The notes below the pieces were generated by a model, which saw only the letters and a program-made list of their open reading frames with translations, did not search any database and was not told the DNA's origin. The position numbers and the translations under genes were made by a program. DNA of 64,000 nucleotides from the NCBI GenBank assembly GCA_028875075.1, contig JAPPGF010000011.1, positions 1 through 64,000 of the forward strand, in the 5' to 3' direction. Positions 37,478-48,393 of the stretch are shown piece after piece (within the stretch, counting starts at the first letter, position 1; each line of letters starts with the position of its first letter). This DNA is from Gemmatimonadota bacterium (lineage in GTDB: Bacteria; Gemmatimonadota; Gemmatimonadetes; Longimicrobiales; Gaopeijiaceae).

Positions 37478-38566
37478 TCAAGCCACTAACGCCTCGATCC
37501 GCTTCAGCGCGGCGCGTACACTGCCGGGGTCGGCCGCGACGATGTTTACGTGCCCGAGCTTGCGCCCAGTGCGCGGCTCCTTGCCATAGAGGTGAAGCTT
37601 GGCTTCGGGGATCTCGAGGATCGCCTCGATCGCCGGAAGCCGCCCGATCAGGTTCACCATCGCAGTATGACCAAGCGCTTCGGGCGAGCCGAGGGGGAGC
37701 CCCACAACCGCCCTCAGATGATTCTCGAACTGGCTCGTGCATGCCCCGTCCAGAGTCCAGTGGCCTGAGTTGTGCACACGGGGCGCCATCTCGTTCGCAA
37801 GCAGCTCGTCTTCCCGCTGAAAGAGCTCAAGTGCGAGCACCCCGACGTAGTCAAAGGCTTCCATCACAGTACGCAAGTGCGCACGCGCGCATGTCTCGAG
37901 TCCATCCCCGGCCAGCGGGGCGGGCGCAAGCGTGGAATAGAGGATGCCTCGCCGGTGTTCGGTCTCCACCAGCGGATAGAACGCGATCTGCCCAGCGGGT
38001 GAGCGAACACCCAGGATCGACAACTCCCGCGTGAAGGAGACGAAGGCCTCGAGGACGAGCTGGCGCCCGGAGAACGCGGCCCATGCCTCGTCCAACTGCC
38101 GGGGACCGTCAATGACGATCTGTCCCTTTCCGTCGTAACCGAAGCGGCGCGTCTTGAGCACGGCCGGAAGGCCGACGTGCTCTATGGCCTCCTTGAGGGC
38201 GGAGCGCGAGTCCACCGGATGGAAAGCAGCCGTAGGGACGCCGAGCCGCTCGAATGCTTCCTTCTCCGCTACCCGGTCCTGCGCTGTCCGCAGCACCGCT
38301 GAGGGGGGACGGACCGGCAGCGAAGTCTCGAGTTGACGCACGGTGTGTGCGGGAACGTTCTCGAACTCGTACGTGACCAGGTCGAGGCCGCGCGCAAAGC
38401 GACGCAGGGCGTCCGGATCATCGTACGGGGCACGGATAACCTCGCCCAGCCCATCCACGGGCGCGGGCCTAGCTGGCTCAAGGAAGCGGAAGTGTAGGCC
38501 CAGCGGGCGACCGGCGAGCGCCAGCATGCGGCCAAGCTGGCCCCCACCGAGCACACCGACGTTCAA
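37478..38566 (-). CDS. purK: 5-(carboxyamino)imidazole ribonucleotide synthase
   Basis: 362-residue ATP-grasp enzyme of purine synthesis that carboxylates AIR at the expense of ATP. It begins VGVLGGGQLGRML, the typical PurK start, with LKTRRFGYDGKGQ (nucleotide binding), FVSFTRELSILGVR, and EMAPRVHNSGHWTLDGACTSQFENHLRA. The TTG start at 38566 lies one base beyond the purE stop. With PurE it forms the two-step bacterial route to CAIR. Confidence 0.96.
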   Translation of the reverse strand: MNVGVLGGGQLGRMLALAGRPLGLHFRFLEPARPAPVDGLGEVIRAPYDDPDALRRFARGLDLVTYEFENVPAHTVRQLETSLPVRPPSAVLRTAQDRVAEKEAFERLGVPTAAFHPVDSRSALKEAIEHVGLPAVLKTRRFGYDGKGQIVIDGPRQLDEAWAAFSGRQLVLEAFVSFTRELSILGVRSPAGQIAFYPLVETEHRRGILYSTLAPAPLAGDGLETCARAHLRTVMEAFDYVGVLALELFQREDELLANEMAPRVHNSGHWTLDGACTSQFENHLRAVVGLPLGSPEALGHTAMVNLIGRLPAIEAILEIPEAKLHLYGKEPRTGRKLGHVNIVAADPGSVRAALKRIEALVA

Positions 38567-38567
38567 G

Positions 38568-39068
38568 TCACGCCTGGTCTACACGGGGATCGGGATCCTG
38601 CAGCACGGCATCCGTACGCTCGGCGCGCCAACGGCGGAGGGCCTCGCGCACCTCGGGGCGTCTGGCACCCACGATCGCCGCAGCCAGTAGTCCGGCGTTG
38701 ACGGCACCGGCCTTTCCGATCGCGAGTGTGCCCACCGGGACACCGGCCGGCATCTGCACAATCGAGAGCAGCGAGTCCATCCCCCTGAGGACCCTTGACT
38801 CGATCGGTATGCCGAGCACCGGCAACATCGTCTTGGAGGCGGCCATGCCGGGGAGGTGGGCAGCACCCCCGGCTCCCGCGATGATCGCCTCCAGCCCGCG
38901 GCCCTCAGCCTCCGCCGCATACTCGAAGAGCAAGTCGGGGGTACGATGCGCCGATACCACCCTGACTTCTACGACGACGCCCAAGGACTCGAGGATCTCC
39001 ACCGCGTGGCGCATCGTCTCCCAGTCCGAGCGGGAGCCCATGATCACGCCCACCAAGGGTTGGGCCAT
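38568..39068 (-). CDS. purE: N5-carboxyaminoimidazole ribonucleotide mutase
   Basis: 166 residues from the ATG at 39068. It has the PurE core: [13 protein letters not shown] (phosphate binding), VVSAHRTPD (the catalytic His), [12 protein letters not shown] and [18 protein letters not shown]. It shifts the carboxyl group from N5 to C4. An in-frame start at 39110 would add 14 residues without conserved content. purEK diverge from the acyl-CoA oxidase-like gene. Confidence 0.96.
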   Translation of the reverse strand: MAQPLVGVIMGSRSDWETMRHAVEILESLGVVVEVRVVSAHRTPDLLFEYAAEAEGRGLEAIIAGAGGAAHLPGMAASKTMLPVLGIPIESRVLRGMDSLLSIVQMPAGVPVGTLAIGKAGAVNAGLLAAAIVGARRPEVREALRRWRAERTDAVLQDPDPRVDQA

Positions 39069-39286
39069 ACGCGCGGGCATCCTCCAGAGGGCAGACAAGA
39101 CCGGCCCCATCCGGGGCCGCCGGGAAGCTTGGGATGGTGACGCACACCGCCGAGGGGGTCAAGGGGCGCCGACCCGCGGGTGGTGGCGACAGTCCCGGGA
39201 AACGAAGGTGCGAAGCGGGAACCGCCTAATCGAGCCCCGGTAACTTAGTTGTCGCCCGACGTTCCCCCTGCTCCGGTTCGCCCTGC

Positions 39287-41692
39287 ATGGCTCGCGCGCG
39301 CGCCACCGCCCTCGTCTGGCCCGAAGACCGTCCCGAGTTACTGCCCTTCCTTCCGATGGTCTGTGCGGCTTGGATCGACGGAGTCATGTCGGCTCAGGAG
39401 CTCGCCACCATTCGTGATCGCGTGGCCGCCCAGGATTGGTTCGACGCTGGCGCTCGGGACGCTCTGGCACCGTGGCTCGACCCGGCCCGACCGCCTCCGG
39501 CCGCTGCACTGGTCGGACTGCGGGAGCGGATGCGTGCCCTGGCAAGGACCGCGGGTGAGGAGACACGCCGGTCCCTGGTCGAGCTTGGTCTGACGCTCGC
39601 GAGCGCGGAAGCAGGCAACGAAGCCTGGACCCGGCCTGAGGCCCGGCGCGCGCTAAAGGAACTGGAGTCCGACCTGCGTATCGTGTCCGTGGAGGCCGTC
39701 CGACAGCTCCTCGCGGAGACGGCCCCCACCCCACGTGGTACGGACTCGCCGCGTCCTCCGGTCCCGGCCGGAATGCACGACGTTGGCGAACTCCTCATGC
39801 GACCCCACGCCGCTGTCCGAAGAGAGGTGCTGGCATTGCTGGAGGACGACACCTTCGTGTTCCCGATCGACCTTCAGCGCGCCGAGTACCGGGAGCAAGT
39901 ACTGAGCGCAACTCGTGCGCTCGCCGCGCGCGGGCTAAGTGCTCTCGGGTTCCCACGATCGGTCGGCGGCACCGAGAACCCTGGCGCCGCGCTCGCAGCC
40001 TTCGAGACGCTCGCGCTCGGAGACAGTAGCGTGCTGATCAAGTTCGGTGTCCAGTTCGGGCTATTCGGAGGAAGCATCCTGAACCTGGGGACGGAACGCC
40101 ACCACCGGACCTATCTCCCCGATGTCGTCTCGCTCGCCCTACCCGGGTGCTACGCGATGACCGAGAGCGGGCACGGCTCGAACGTGCGGGATCTGGAGAC
40201 GATCGCGCGCTTCGATCCGGAGAGCGGTGATTTCGTGGTCCACACTCCACACGACCAGGCGCGCAAGGATTGGATCGGCAACGCCGCGCTGCACGGTCGC
40301 ATGGCCACGGTCTTCGCCCGTCTGATAGTGGGCGGCGAAGACCACGGCGTGCATGCGCTGCTCGTGCCGATACGCGACCCCAACGGCGGGCCGCTTCCGG
40401 GCGTCGAGATCGACGACCGCGGAGCCAAGGTCGGGCTTGAGGGCGTCGACAACGGACTCATCCGCTTCACCAAGGTTCGTGTGCCGCGGGAGAACCTACT
40501 CGACCGCTTCGCGAGCGTGGACGCCCAGGGTCGTTACAACAGCCCGATCCCGAGCCCGGATCGCCGTTTCTTCACCATGCTCGGGACGCTCGTGGCGGGA
40601 CGGATCAGTATCGCCTTGGCATCCGTGAGCGTTGCAAAGGTCGGTCTGACGATCGCGGTCCGCTGGTCGTCGCGCCGCTGCCAGTTCCGGCCGGCTGGCG
40701 GCGCGGAAGTGCCGATTCTCTCCTACCTGTCGCACCAGCGTCGGTTGCTCATCCCTCTGGCCGCCACGTACGCGCTTCACTTCGCCGTGCGTGCCCTCGC
40801 GGAACGCCACGCGGAGCGTCAAAGGGCGGAATCGGATGCCGACCTTCCGCCGAGTGCGCTTCCGAACGGCTCCCAGCGGGAAGGCCCCGCGCCGGGTGAC
40901 GAGGAAGGGCGGCGAATCGAGGTCGAAGCGGCCGGGCTCAAGGCGTACGCGTCCCACCACTGCGTTGAGACCTTGCAAGCGTGCCGCGAGGCGTGTGGAG
41001 GTCAAGGATACGTCGCGGCCAATCGGTTCGGCAGGCTGCGCGCAGACACGGACATATTCACCACCTTCGAGGGTGCGAACACCGTACTGCTCCAGCTGGT
41101 CGCCAAGGGACTTCTCTCGCAGTACAAGGACGAGATGGGCGACCTGCGGCTATGGGGACTGCTCCGGCATTTCGCCGATCGCGCCGAGACTCGACTCACC
41201 GAAATGAATCCGGTCGCGGTGCGGCGGACCGACCGTGACCACCTCCGTGACCCCGATTTCCACGGGGCCGCGTTTCTCTACCGAGAGGAACGGCTGCTCG
41301 CGTCGGCGGGGCGCCGCCTGCGCGCCATGATTCAGGACGGCGTGGATTCCTTCGAGGCGCTCACGCGGTGCCAGGATCACCTGTTGAAGCTGGCCGAAGC
41401 GCACGTCGAGCGGGTCTTGCACGAGGCGTTCCAGCGCGGCGTGGCGCGAGCTCCCACTCCAGCGGCATCGGAGTGCCTGAGCGCGCCGTCTGCCCTTTGG
41501 TCGCTTGCCAGGCTCGAGGCGGATCGGGCCTGGTTCCTGGAAAGCGGCTATTTTGGAGGGCCGAAGGCGCGTGCAATCCGCGCCGAGGTGAACGCCCTGT
41601 GCCGGGAGGTGGCGGACCAAGCCGAGGCACTAGTCGACGCGTTCGGGATCCCCGATCGGGTGCTCGGAGCACCCGCCGGGCTCGAGAGCTGA
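39287..41692 (+). CDS. Large acyl-CoA oxidase/dehydrogenase-like protein
   Basis: 801 residues, far longer than the usual 380-residue dehydrogenase. Residues 1-150 form a helical N-terminal extension. The flavin core starts near 190: CYAMTESGHGSNVRDL and IGNAALHG (FAD/substrate loops), VPRENLLDRF, and FFTMLGTLVAGRISIA. A C-terminal oxidase-like half has QACREACGGQGYVAANRFGRLRADTDIFTTFEGANTVL, where the Glu of TFEGAN is the catalytic base in acyl-CoA oxidases. It may be a peroxisome-type oxidase or an electron-transfer dehydrogenase; sequence alone does not decide. Confidence 0.85.
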   Translation: MARARATALVWPEDRPELLPFLPMVCAAWIDGVMSAQELATIRDRVAAQDWFDAGARDALAPWLDPARPPPAAALVGLRERMRALARTAGEETRRSLVELGLTLASAEAGNEAWTRPEARRALKELESDLRIVSVEAVRQLLAETAPTPRGTDSPRPPVPAGMHDVGELLMRPHAAVRREVLALLEDDTFVFPIDLQRAEYREQVLSATRALAARGLSALGFPRSVGGTENPGAALAAFETLALGDSSVLIKFGVQFGLFGGSILNLGTERHHRTYLPDVVSLALPGCYAMTESGHGSNVRDLETIARFDPESGDFVVHTPHDQARKDWIGNAALHGRMATVFARLIVGGEDHGVHALLVPIRDPNGGPLPGVEIDDRGAKVGLEGVDNGLIRFTKVRVPRENLLDRFASVDAQGRYNSPIPSPDRRFFTMLGTLVAGRISIALASVSVAKVGLTIAVRWSSRRCQFRPAGGAEVPILSYLSHQRRLLIPLAATYALHFAVRALAERHAERQRAESDADLPPSALPNGSQREGPAPGDEEGRRIEVEAAGLKAYASHHCVETLQACREACGGQGYVAANRFGRLRADTDIFTTFEGANTVLLQLVAKGLLSQYKDEMGDLRLWGLLRHFADRAETRLTEMNPVAVRRTDRDHLRDPDFHGAAFLYREERLLASAGRRLRAMIQDGVDSFEALTRCQDHLLKLAEAHVERVLHEAFQRGVARAPTPAASECLSAPSALWSLARLEADRAWFLESGYFGGPKARAIRAEVNALCREVADQAEALVDAFGIPDRVLGAPAGLES

Positions 41693-41859
41693 CTCCGTTC
41701 GGCCGCCCAGGCTCCGCTCGGAGCGGATCGTTCGGCTCCTTGAGGTCGCTTCGACCACCACGCCGCGAGTGCCCGGCAGTTGCGGTCTGGACCGCAGACC
41801 TCCCCGACGGTGTCGCGTCGGCCGGCCTCGTCAACCCTCGCCTTCCCTTAGGTGGAACT

Positions 41860-41909
41860 CCGCAGACTTCCTATCGCTTAGCCTGTCTCGAGGCCTCCCG
41901 AGTCTGCGG
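41860..41909 (-). terminator. Hairpin directly behind tyrS
   Basis: A perfect 9-bp inverted repeat (CCGCAGACT at 41860-41868, AGTCTGCGG at 41901-41909) with a long 32-base loop begins at the base after the tyrS stop. A third CCGCAGAC copy lies near 41798. No T-tract. Plausible end of the tyrS transcript. Confidence 0.4.
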
Positions 41910-43199
<1,290 letters not shown>

Positions 43200-43243
43200 A
43201 GGGCAAGAAGGCTATCTGGCGTCGCGTGCTCCGGCCAGCGCAC

Positions 43244-44692
43244 TCAAGGAGTCGGGAAGCCCAGGCGCACGGCGTCACGGTCTATTTTTCCGTTGGCGTT
43301 GCGCGGGATCTGGACCAAGAAGAGCCAGCGGCGCGGCACTTTGGCGGTCGCCAGGCATGCGCGGGCAAGCGATCCCAGCTCGGCGGGGCTAGGGTCCTCT
43401 CCGGCAGCCCGCACAATGGCGGCCGCAACCACTTCTCCCCAAAGGTCGTCCGGCAACCCAACGACGGCGACGTCGAAGACCCCGTGGTGGCGTAGAAGGA
43501 CTCCTTCCACTTCGGCGGGATCCACATTCACGCCGCCCGTCACGATTCGGTCGCATACCCGTCCCGAGACCCAGAGATGTCCGTCACCATCCATCTCGCC
43601 GAGGTCCCCGGTCGCCAGCCAGCCGTCGGAGTCCAGCAGCGAGAGCTCGGCCCCGACGTAGCCCGCCGCGACGGTCGACCCGCGTACCTTTACCTCGCCG
43701 CTCTTAGCCACGCGAACATCGAGCCCTTGGAGGGGCGCGCCGACCGTGCCCGGTTTCTCTCGGACCAGCGCCGGCGGTGCAGTCGTGGCTTGTGAGGTTG
43801 TCTCGGTCATCCCGTAGCTAAGTGCGAGCGGCATGCCGGCGCCCAGCGCTTTCTCGATGAGCCCGCGCGGACAGGCGGCGCCACCGACAAGAAGGCAGCC
43901 AAGCCCCTGCGTCGGCCCGTTCCCGGTGGCTTCGATCAGCTGTTGCAGCATGGTCGGCACGAGCGAGGCGTGCGTGATGGACCGGCACGCGATGAGCGCC
44001 GCAGCCTTCTCCGCCAGGAACCTCCCCTGCACGACGAGCGACGCGCTGGTCGCGGCCGCGCGCAACACCAGCATCAACCCCCCGATGTGTCCCAGCTCAA
44101 GAGTAGCGAGCCAGCGGTCACGGGGTCCGAGGGCGAGACGGGCGGCAGCAGCCCGGATGTTCGCTTCAAGATTGGCGAGCGTGAGCGCCACGCCACGCGA
44201 TCGTCCCCCAGTGCCCGACGTCCAAATCACGACACGTGATCCCTTCGGGAGCGGCGGACGCTCCGGCCCAGAAGTCACGCGTCCGGCCGGAGCACGAGAC
44301 AGCCAGTCCTCTATTGCATCGACTCGGGCCGGACGGACACCGGCCTCCACCACTCGCTGCCATGCATCCGGCCCTACCAGTACGAGGCCAGGGGCCAGCA
44401 CGTCGAGCGCGTCACGAAGCTCATCGACGGTCAGGCGCGGACTCAGTGGAGCCAGCACCGCACCCGCCCTGAGCGCCGCGTGCACTGCGACGACCGCGGG
44501 AGCCGTGGTCTCGGAAACCAGCGCCACGACGTCGTCCGTGATGCCGAGTGCGCGCAGCCCTCCGGCGGCTCGGGCGACGCGTGCGTCAAACTCACGATAG
44601 GTCCACGTCCTCTCACCATCGTCAAGGCCAATCGCGTCCGGTCGCGAGCGGGCTCCGGCAGCGAGGAAGTCGACGGCGAATTTAGGACCCAC
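43244..44692 (-). CDS. menE: o-Succinylbenzoate-CoA ligase
   Basis: 482-residue ANL-superfamily adenylate-forming ligase that makes OSB-CoA in menaquinone synthesis. The P-loop-like A3 motif is VIWTSGTGGRSRGVALTLANL, A5 is SYGMTETTSQ, A7 is WLATGDLGEMDGDGHLWVSGRVCDRIVTGG and the A10 lysine is in NANGKIDRDAV. The GTG start follows GGGAGG inside the menA end, nine bases after its stop. The men-cluster context supports MenE over other acyl-CoA ligases. Confidence 0.93.
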   Translation of the reverse strand: MGPKFAVDFLAAGARSRPDAIGLDDGERTWTYREFDARVARAAGGLRALGITDDVVALVSETTAPAVVAVHAALRAGAVLAPLSPRLTVDELRDALDVLAPGLVLVGPDAWQRVVEAGVRPARVDAIEDWLSRAPAGRVTSGPERPPLPKGSRVVIWTSGTGGRSRGVALTLANLEANIRAAAARLALGPRDRWLATLELGHIGGLMLVLRAAATSASLVVQGRFLAEKAAALIACRSITHASLVPTMLQQLIEATGNGPTQGLGCLLVGGAACPRGLIEKALGAGMPLALSYGMTETTSQATTAPPALVREKPGTVGAPLQGLDVRVAKSGEVKVRGSTVAAGYVGAELSLLDSDGWLATGDLGEMDGDGHLWVSGRVCDRIVTGGVNVDPAEVEGVLLRHHGVFDVAVVGLPDDLWGEVVAAAIVRAAGEDPSPAELGSLARACLATAKVPRRWLFLVQIPRNANGKIDRDAVRLGFPTP

Positions 44693-44701
44693 CCGCCCTC
44701 C

Positions 44702-45643
44702 CTACGCGCCGCCCCAAGCCAACGCGGCGGCGAGAAGCCCACCATAGACGGCGACACCACGCGCGGTCTGTCCAAGGGCGGCCAACAGTTCGTGCGGGGA
44801 GCGATGGTGCCACACCGCAAGAAGCGGACGCCTACATGTGGCCGCCGCAGCCAGGCCGGCCACTCCAGTCACGAGGGGCCAGCCGAGCGCCACGATCCCG
44901 ACGCCCGGCGTCAGCACGCCAAGTGCGACTAGCAACGTGTATTCCGTGACGCCGCCCGTGCGTCCGAGCCGGACCGCGAGCGTGCGCTTCCCCGCCCGTT
45001 GGTCGGTCTCGCTGTCGCGCAGGTTGTTCACCACCAAGATCGCCGTGGACAACGCCCCTACGCCCGCCCCGGCGACAAACACGTCCGGGACGAGGGAACG
45101 GCTCTGCACCCAGTAGGTGCCCGCAACGGCGACCAACCCGAAGAACACAAACACGAACACGTCGCCAAGCCCGTGGTAGGCAAGCGGATACGGTCCGCCC
45201 GTATATGCGACCGCCAGGAGAAGCGATACGACGCCCACGACGAGGATCGGCCATCCTCCGACCGCCACCAAGTACAGGCCCACGGCCGCTGCCGTAGCCA
45301 TGACGGTTATCATTCCGCGCATCACTGCCGACGGCGATAGTAATCCCGCCTGCGTCACACGCACGGGACCCACCCGCTCCGAGGTGTCGGTGCCTCGCAT
45401 GAAGTCGTAGTAGTCATTGGCGAGGTTCGTAGCGACCTGAATGAGCAATGCGCCCGCGAGTGCGGCAAGCGCAGGCAGCAGTCTGAACCTCGCGTGGAAA
45501 GCGGCGAGCCCTGAGCCGATGAGTACGGGGGCGGCAGCGGCTACGAGCGTCTTGGGTCGCGCGGCCAGAAGCCAGATCGCGACACGCCCGGGGACGGCGA
45601 ACTCCGGGCCCGACTGCGGAGCGAGGGGGGCGTCAGATTTCAG
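44702..45643 (-). CDS. menA: 1,4-dihydroxy-2-naphthoate polyprenyltransferase, start codon unclear
   Basis: UbiA-family membrane prenyltransferase attaching the isoprenoid tail to DHNA. The first Asp motif is NLANDYYDFMRGTD, the second NNLRDSETDQRAGKRTLAVRLG, with about eight to nine transmembrane segments. Family-like sequence (WLLAARPKTLVAAAAPVLIGSG) extends well upstream of the first ATG/GTG/TTG in frame (TTG at 45448), which lies inside the second helix. The frame is open back into menB but offers only non-canonical starts, such as CTG at 45643 or ATT at 45646. The coordinates use CTG. A start lost to a sequence error is the other explanation. Confidence 0.9.
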   Translation of the reverse strand: MKSDAPLAPQSGPEFAVPGRVAIWLLAARPKTLVAAAAPVLIGSGLAAFHARFRLLPALAALAGALLIQVATNLANDYYDFMRGTDTSERVGPVRVTQAGLLSPSAVMRGMITVMATAAAVGLYLVAVGGWPILVVGVVSLLLAVAYTGGPYPLAYHGLGDVFVFVFFGLVAVAGTYWVQSRSLVPDVFVAGAGVGALSTAILVVNNLRDSETDQRAGKRTLAVRLGRTGGVTEYTLLVALGVLTPGVGIVALGWPLVTGVAGLAAAATCRRPLLAVWHHRSPHELLAALGQTARGVAVYGGLLAAALAWGGA

Positions 45644-45707
45644 AATGCGACCAGGATGCGTCTGGCCCCCCGGGTACGGCTCAGCCGGGTCACCGCGCGG
45701 GTCGCCG

Positions 45708-46550
45708 TCACCAGGGAAGCCACGGATACTTGCGGAAGTCAGGGTCGCGCCTTTCTAGGAAGGCGTTCTTGGCCTCTTGAGCTTGTTCGGTCATGTAGAA
45801 AAGCAGTGTCGCGTTGCCCGCGAGCTCCTGGAGACCCGCCTGACCGTCGACGGACGCGTTGAACGCACTCTTTAACAGCCGGATCGCCAGCGGGCTCTTG
45901 TGCAGGATCTCCTGCGCCCAGAGCCATCCTTCGTTCTCAAGGTCGGCGACCGGGACAATCTTGTTGACCAGACCCATCGCCATCGCCTCGTCCGCCGAAT
46001 ATTGGCGACACAGGTACCAGATCTCGCGCGCACGCTTCTGACCAACGATCGACGCCAGGTATGACGCGCCGAACCCACCGTCGAAGCTTCCGACCTTCGG
46101 GCCGGTCTGGCCGAACACCGCGTTGTCGGCCGCAATCGTGAGATCGCAGATCACGTGCAATACGTGCCCGCCACCGATCGCGTATCCGGCCACGAGCGCG
46201 ATCACCGGCTTGGGCATACTTCGGATGTAGCGCTGCAGCTCCAGCACGTTGAGGCGCGGCACTCCGTCGCCGCCCACGTAGCCCGCGTCACCGCGTACCC
46301 GTTGGTCGCCGCCGGCACAAAACGCGTACTTGCCGTCCGGGGCGGGCCCTTCCCCTGTGAAGAGAACGACTCCGATCGAAGGATCCTCGCCCGCGTCCTG
46401 AAACGCTTCTCGAAGCTCGTCCAGCGTCTCGGGTCGAAACGAATTCCGCACTTCGGGCCGATTGAACGCGATGCGCGCGACCCCGGCGGTTTTTCGGTAC
46501 GTGATGTCGTCGTATTCCTTGACGACTTGCCAATCGGGACGATCGTTCAT
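45708..46550 (-). CDS. menB: 1,4-dihydroxy-2-naphthoyl-CoA synthase
   Basis: 280-residue crotonase-fold enzyme that cyclises OSB-CoA. Oxyanion-hole and substrate motifs: [45 protein letters not shown] and [16 protein letters not shown], then the MenB-type C-terminus [12 protein letters not shown]. The ATG at 46550 begins the family-like part; an upstream frame to 46673 is Arg-rich. It lies 43 bp after menD. Confidence 0.96.
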   Translation of the reverse strand: MNDRPDWQVVKEYDDITYRKTAGVARIAFNRPEVRNSFRPETLDELREAFQDAGEDPSIGVVLFTGEGPAPDGKYAFCAGGDQRVRGDAGYVGGDGVPRLNVLELQRYIRSMPKPVIALVAGYAIGGGHVLHVICDLTIAADNAVFGQTGPKVGSFDGGFGASYLASIVGQKRAREIWYLCRQYSADEAMAMGLVNKIVPVADLENEGWLWAQEILHKSPLAIRLLKSAFNASVDGQAGLQELAGNATLLFYMTEQAQEAKNAFLERRDPDFRKYPWLPW

Positions 46551-46593
46551 GGTCGCTCCGTACGTCGTCCGGCCATCTGCCGGCCTTTCGGTT

Positions 46594-48393
46594 TCAATGT
46601 GTCTCCACCGCCTCGCGTGCCGCCGCGCGCGCGCGCGAAACCGCTTGCTCGCGTCGCTGCCGGTTGACCTCACGGTCGGTCTTGACTTCGAGTATTCGCG
46701 ATCTGCCCTCCAACACTGCCCGTTTCACCTGTTCGGAGAGGTTCTCGGGGTCGACCCGTTGCCACGGCAGCCCGTGGAGCGCCGCAACGCGCTCAGGCTC
46801 GACACCGTGCGGCGTAGCAAACAATGGGGTGAAGTGCGGCTCGTGTTCGCGGATCGGCAGGAAGTGGAAGATTCCGCCCCCGTCGTTGTTGACGACCACA
46901 AACACGACTCGTGCGTCCGGCTCGCGGGTCGCGAGAAGCCCGTTGGTGTCGTGGAGCAGCGCGAGGTCGCCCAACAGCGCAACCACGGTCGTGCCGATCC
47001 CCGCCGCTACCCCCAGCGCCGTGGACATGATCCCGTCGATCCCGCTCGTGCCACGGTTGCCCACAACGCGCAACGGATCGGTCCGCGTTCCCCCAAAGGC
47101 GTCCACGTCGCGAATCGGCATGCTGCCGGACACGAAGAGGGTTCCATCCGCAGGGATCGCGCGAACTACATGGCGCGCGACCATCCCCTCGAAGCGGGTG
47201 GACCGGCCGGTCCGGGCCAGCGGCTCTTCCAGTGCAGCCCCTACGGCGTGTTCGAGGCGGATCCAGAGCGTGTGCCACGCCGGATCGCGCTCGGCTCGCT
47301 GACACCGTTCCGCCAGCCGTCCCAGCGCATCGGCGGCGTCGCCGCGGAATACGTGCGTAGCGGTGGCGAGGTGATCCTTCCAGCGGTACGACGGATCGAT
47401 CACGACCTGAGCGTCAAGCGACACGTTCTCAAGGTACTCGACAAGCGCGGCAGACGTCGGGGTCCGGCCTACCCGCAGGACGAGATCCGGCAAGAGGGCA
47501 CTCCGCACGGCCGGCTCGCGGAGGAACAGATCATATCCGGCACACGCATGGCCGCCACGCTGATGACCGTAGCGGGCACCGGACAGCGGGTCAGCGAGCA
47601 CGGGCACCTCGAGGGCCTCGGCGAAGCGTGTCGCGGCAGCCCCCAGGGCGGTCGCGTCAACACTCGGCCCCGCGACCAAGAGCGGACGCCGGCTCGCTGC
47701 TAACCGAGCCCGGAGAGCGCCGACCTCCCCCTCACCCAGGATTGGCCGTCGGCGTCCCACGCTGACGTAAGGCCCAGCTACGGTCCCATCCCGCACAGCC
47801 AGCGGATGCGCTACGGCCAATGCGTCCTGCGCTTCGCCGGGGTCCCGCCCCGTAGGCTCAAGCGGCAAGTCGAAGGGGAAGTTCAGGTGGACCGGACCTG
47901 CCGGCAGCCCAACAGCCGATGCGACGGCGCGCCCCGCGACGGTACGCAGGTGACGTAGCGCGGATCCCTCGGCCGCCGGCATCGGGACATCGAAGAACTC
48001 TCGCGTGTAGATGCCGTACAGACGCACCTGTTCGATGGTTTGGTTTGCGTCGGCGCCACGCAGACGGTGCGGACGATCAGCGGTCAGCACCAGCAGCGGG
48101 CTCTCCGACAGGCTGGCCTCTACCACGGCTGGGAAGAGGTTTGCCGCAGCCGTGCCGGAGGTCGTCACGACCGCCGCGGGGATGCCCGTTGCCTTGCCCA
48201 GGCCGAGCGCGAAGTAGCCAGCCACGCGCTCGTCCAGATGCACCCGCATTCGGAACGCACCGAGTCGCGCGCATGCGAGTACGAGAGGAGCAGACCGCGA
48301 TCCCGGGGCGATACAGATGTCGCTCACGCCGGCCCGTGCCATCTCTTCGGCAAAGGCTTGCGCCCATACGGCGTTGTGGTCCTGGACGCTCAC
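46594..48393 (-). CDS. menD: SEPHCHC synthase MenD
   Basis: 599-residue thiamine-diphosphate enzyme joining isochorismate and 2-oxoglutarate. Typical segments: [12 protein letters not shown] and [34 protein letters not shown] near the N-terminus, [16 protein letters not shown], the ThDP motif [12 protein letters not shown] and [17 protein letters not shown] near the C-terminus. It starts at GTG 48393, overlapping the menF stop by four bases (GTGA). The frame extends upstream inside menF but that is menF coding sequence. Confidence 0.96.
   Translation of the reverse strand: MSVQDHNAVWAQAFAEEMARAGVSDICIAPGSRSAPLVLACARLGAFRMRVHLDERVAGYFALGLGKATGIPAAVVTTSGTAAANLFPAVVEASLSESPLLVLTADRPHRLRGADANQTIEQVRLYGIYTREFFDVPMPAAEGSALRHLRTVAGRAVASAVGLPAGPVHLNFPFDLPLEPTGRDPGEAQDALAVAHPLAVRDGTVAGPYVSVGRRRPILGEGEVGALRARLAASRRPLLVAGPSVDATALGAAATRFAEALEVPVLADPLSGARYGHQRGGHACAGYDLFLREPAVRSALLPDLVLRVGRTPTSAALVEYLENVSLDAQVVIDPSYRWKDHLATATHVFRGDAADALGRLAERCQRAERDPAWHTLWIRLEHAVGAALEEPLARTGRSTRFEGMVARHVVRAIPADGTLFVSGSMPIRDVDAFGGTRTDPLRVVGNRGTSGIDGIMSTALGVAAGIGTTVVALLGDLALLHDTNGLLATREPDARVVFVVVNNDGGGIFHFLPIREHEPHFTPLFATPHGVEPERVAALHGLPWQRVDPENLSEQVKRAVLEGRSRILEVKTDREVNRQRREQAVSRARAAAREAVETH

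Noticed and set aside
41798-41909. Three CCGCAGAC motifs as a regulatory repeat
   Set aside because: Two form the hairpin behind tyrS and the third is in a local palindrome; no promoter or gene start is near, so an operator role is unlikely.
43200-43243. T-box leader for tyrS
   Set aside because: Only 44 bp separate menE and tyrS, far too short for a T-box, and no T-box core sequence is present.
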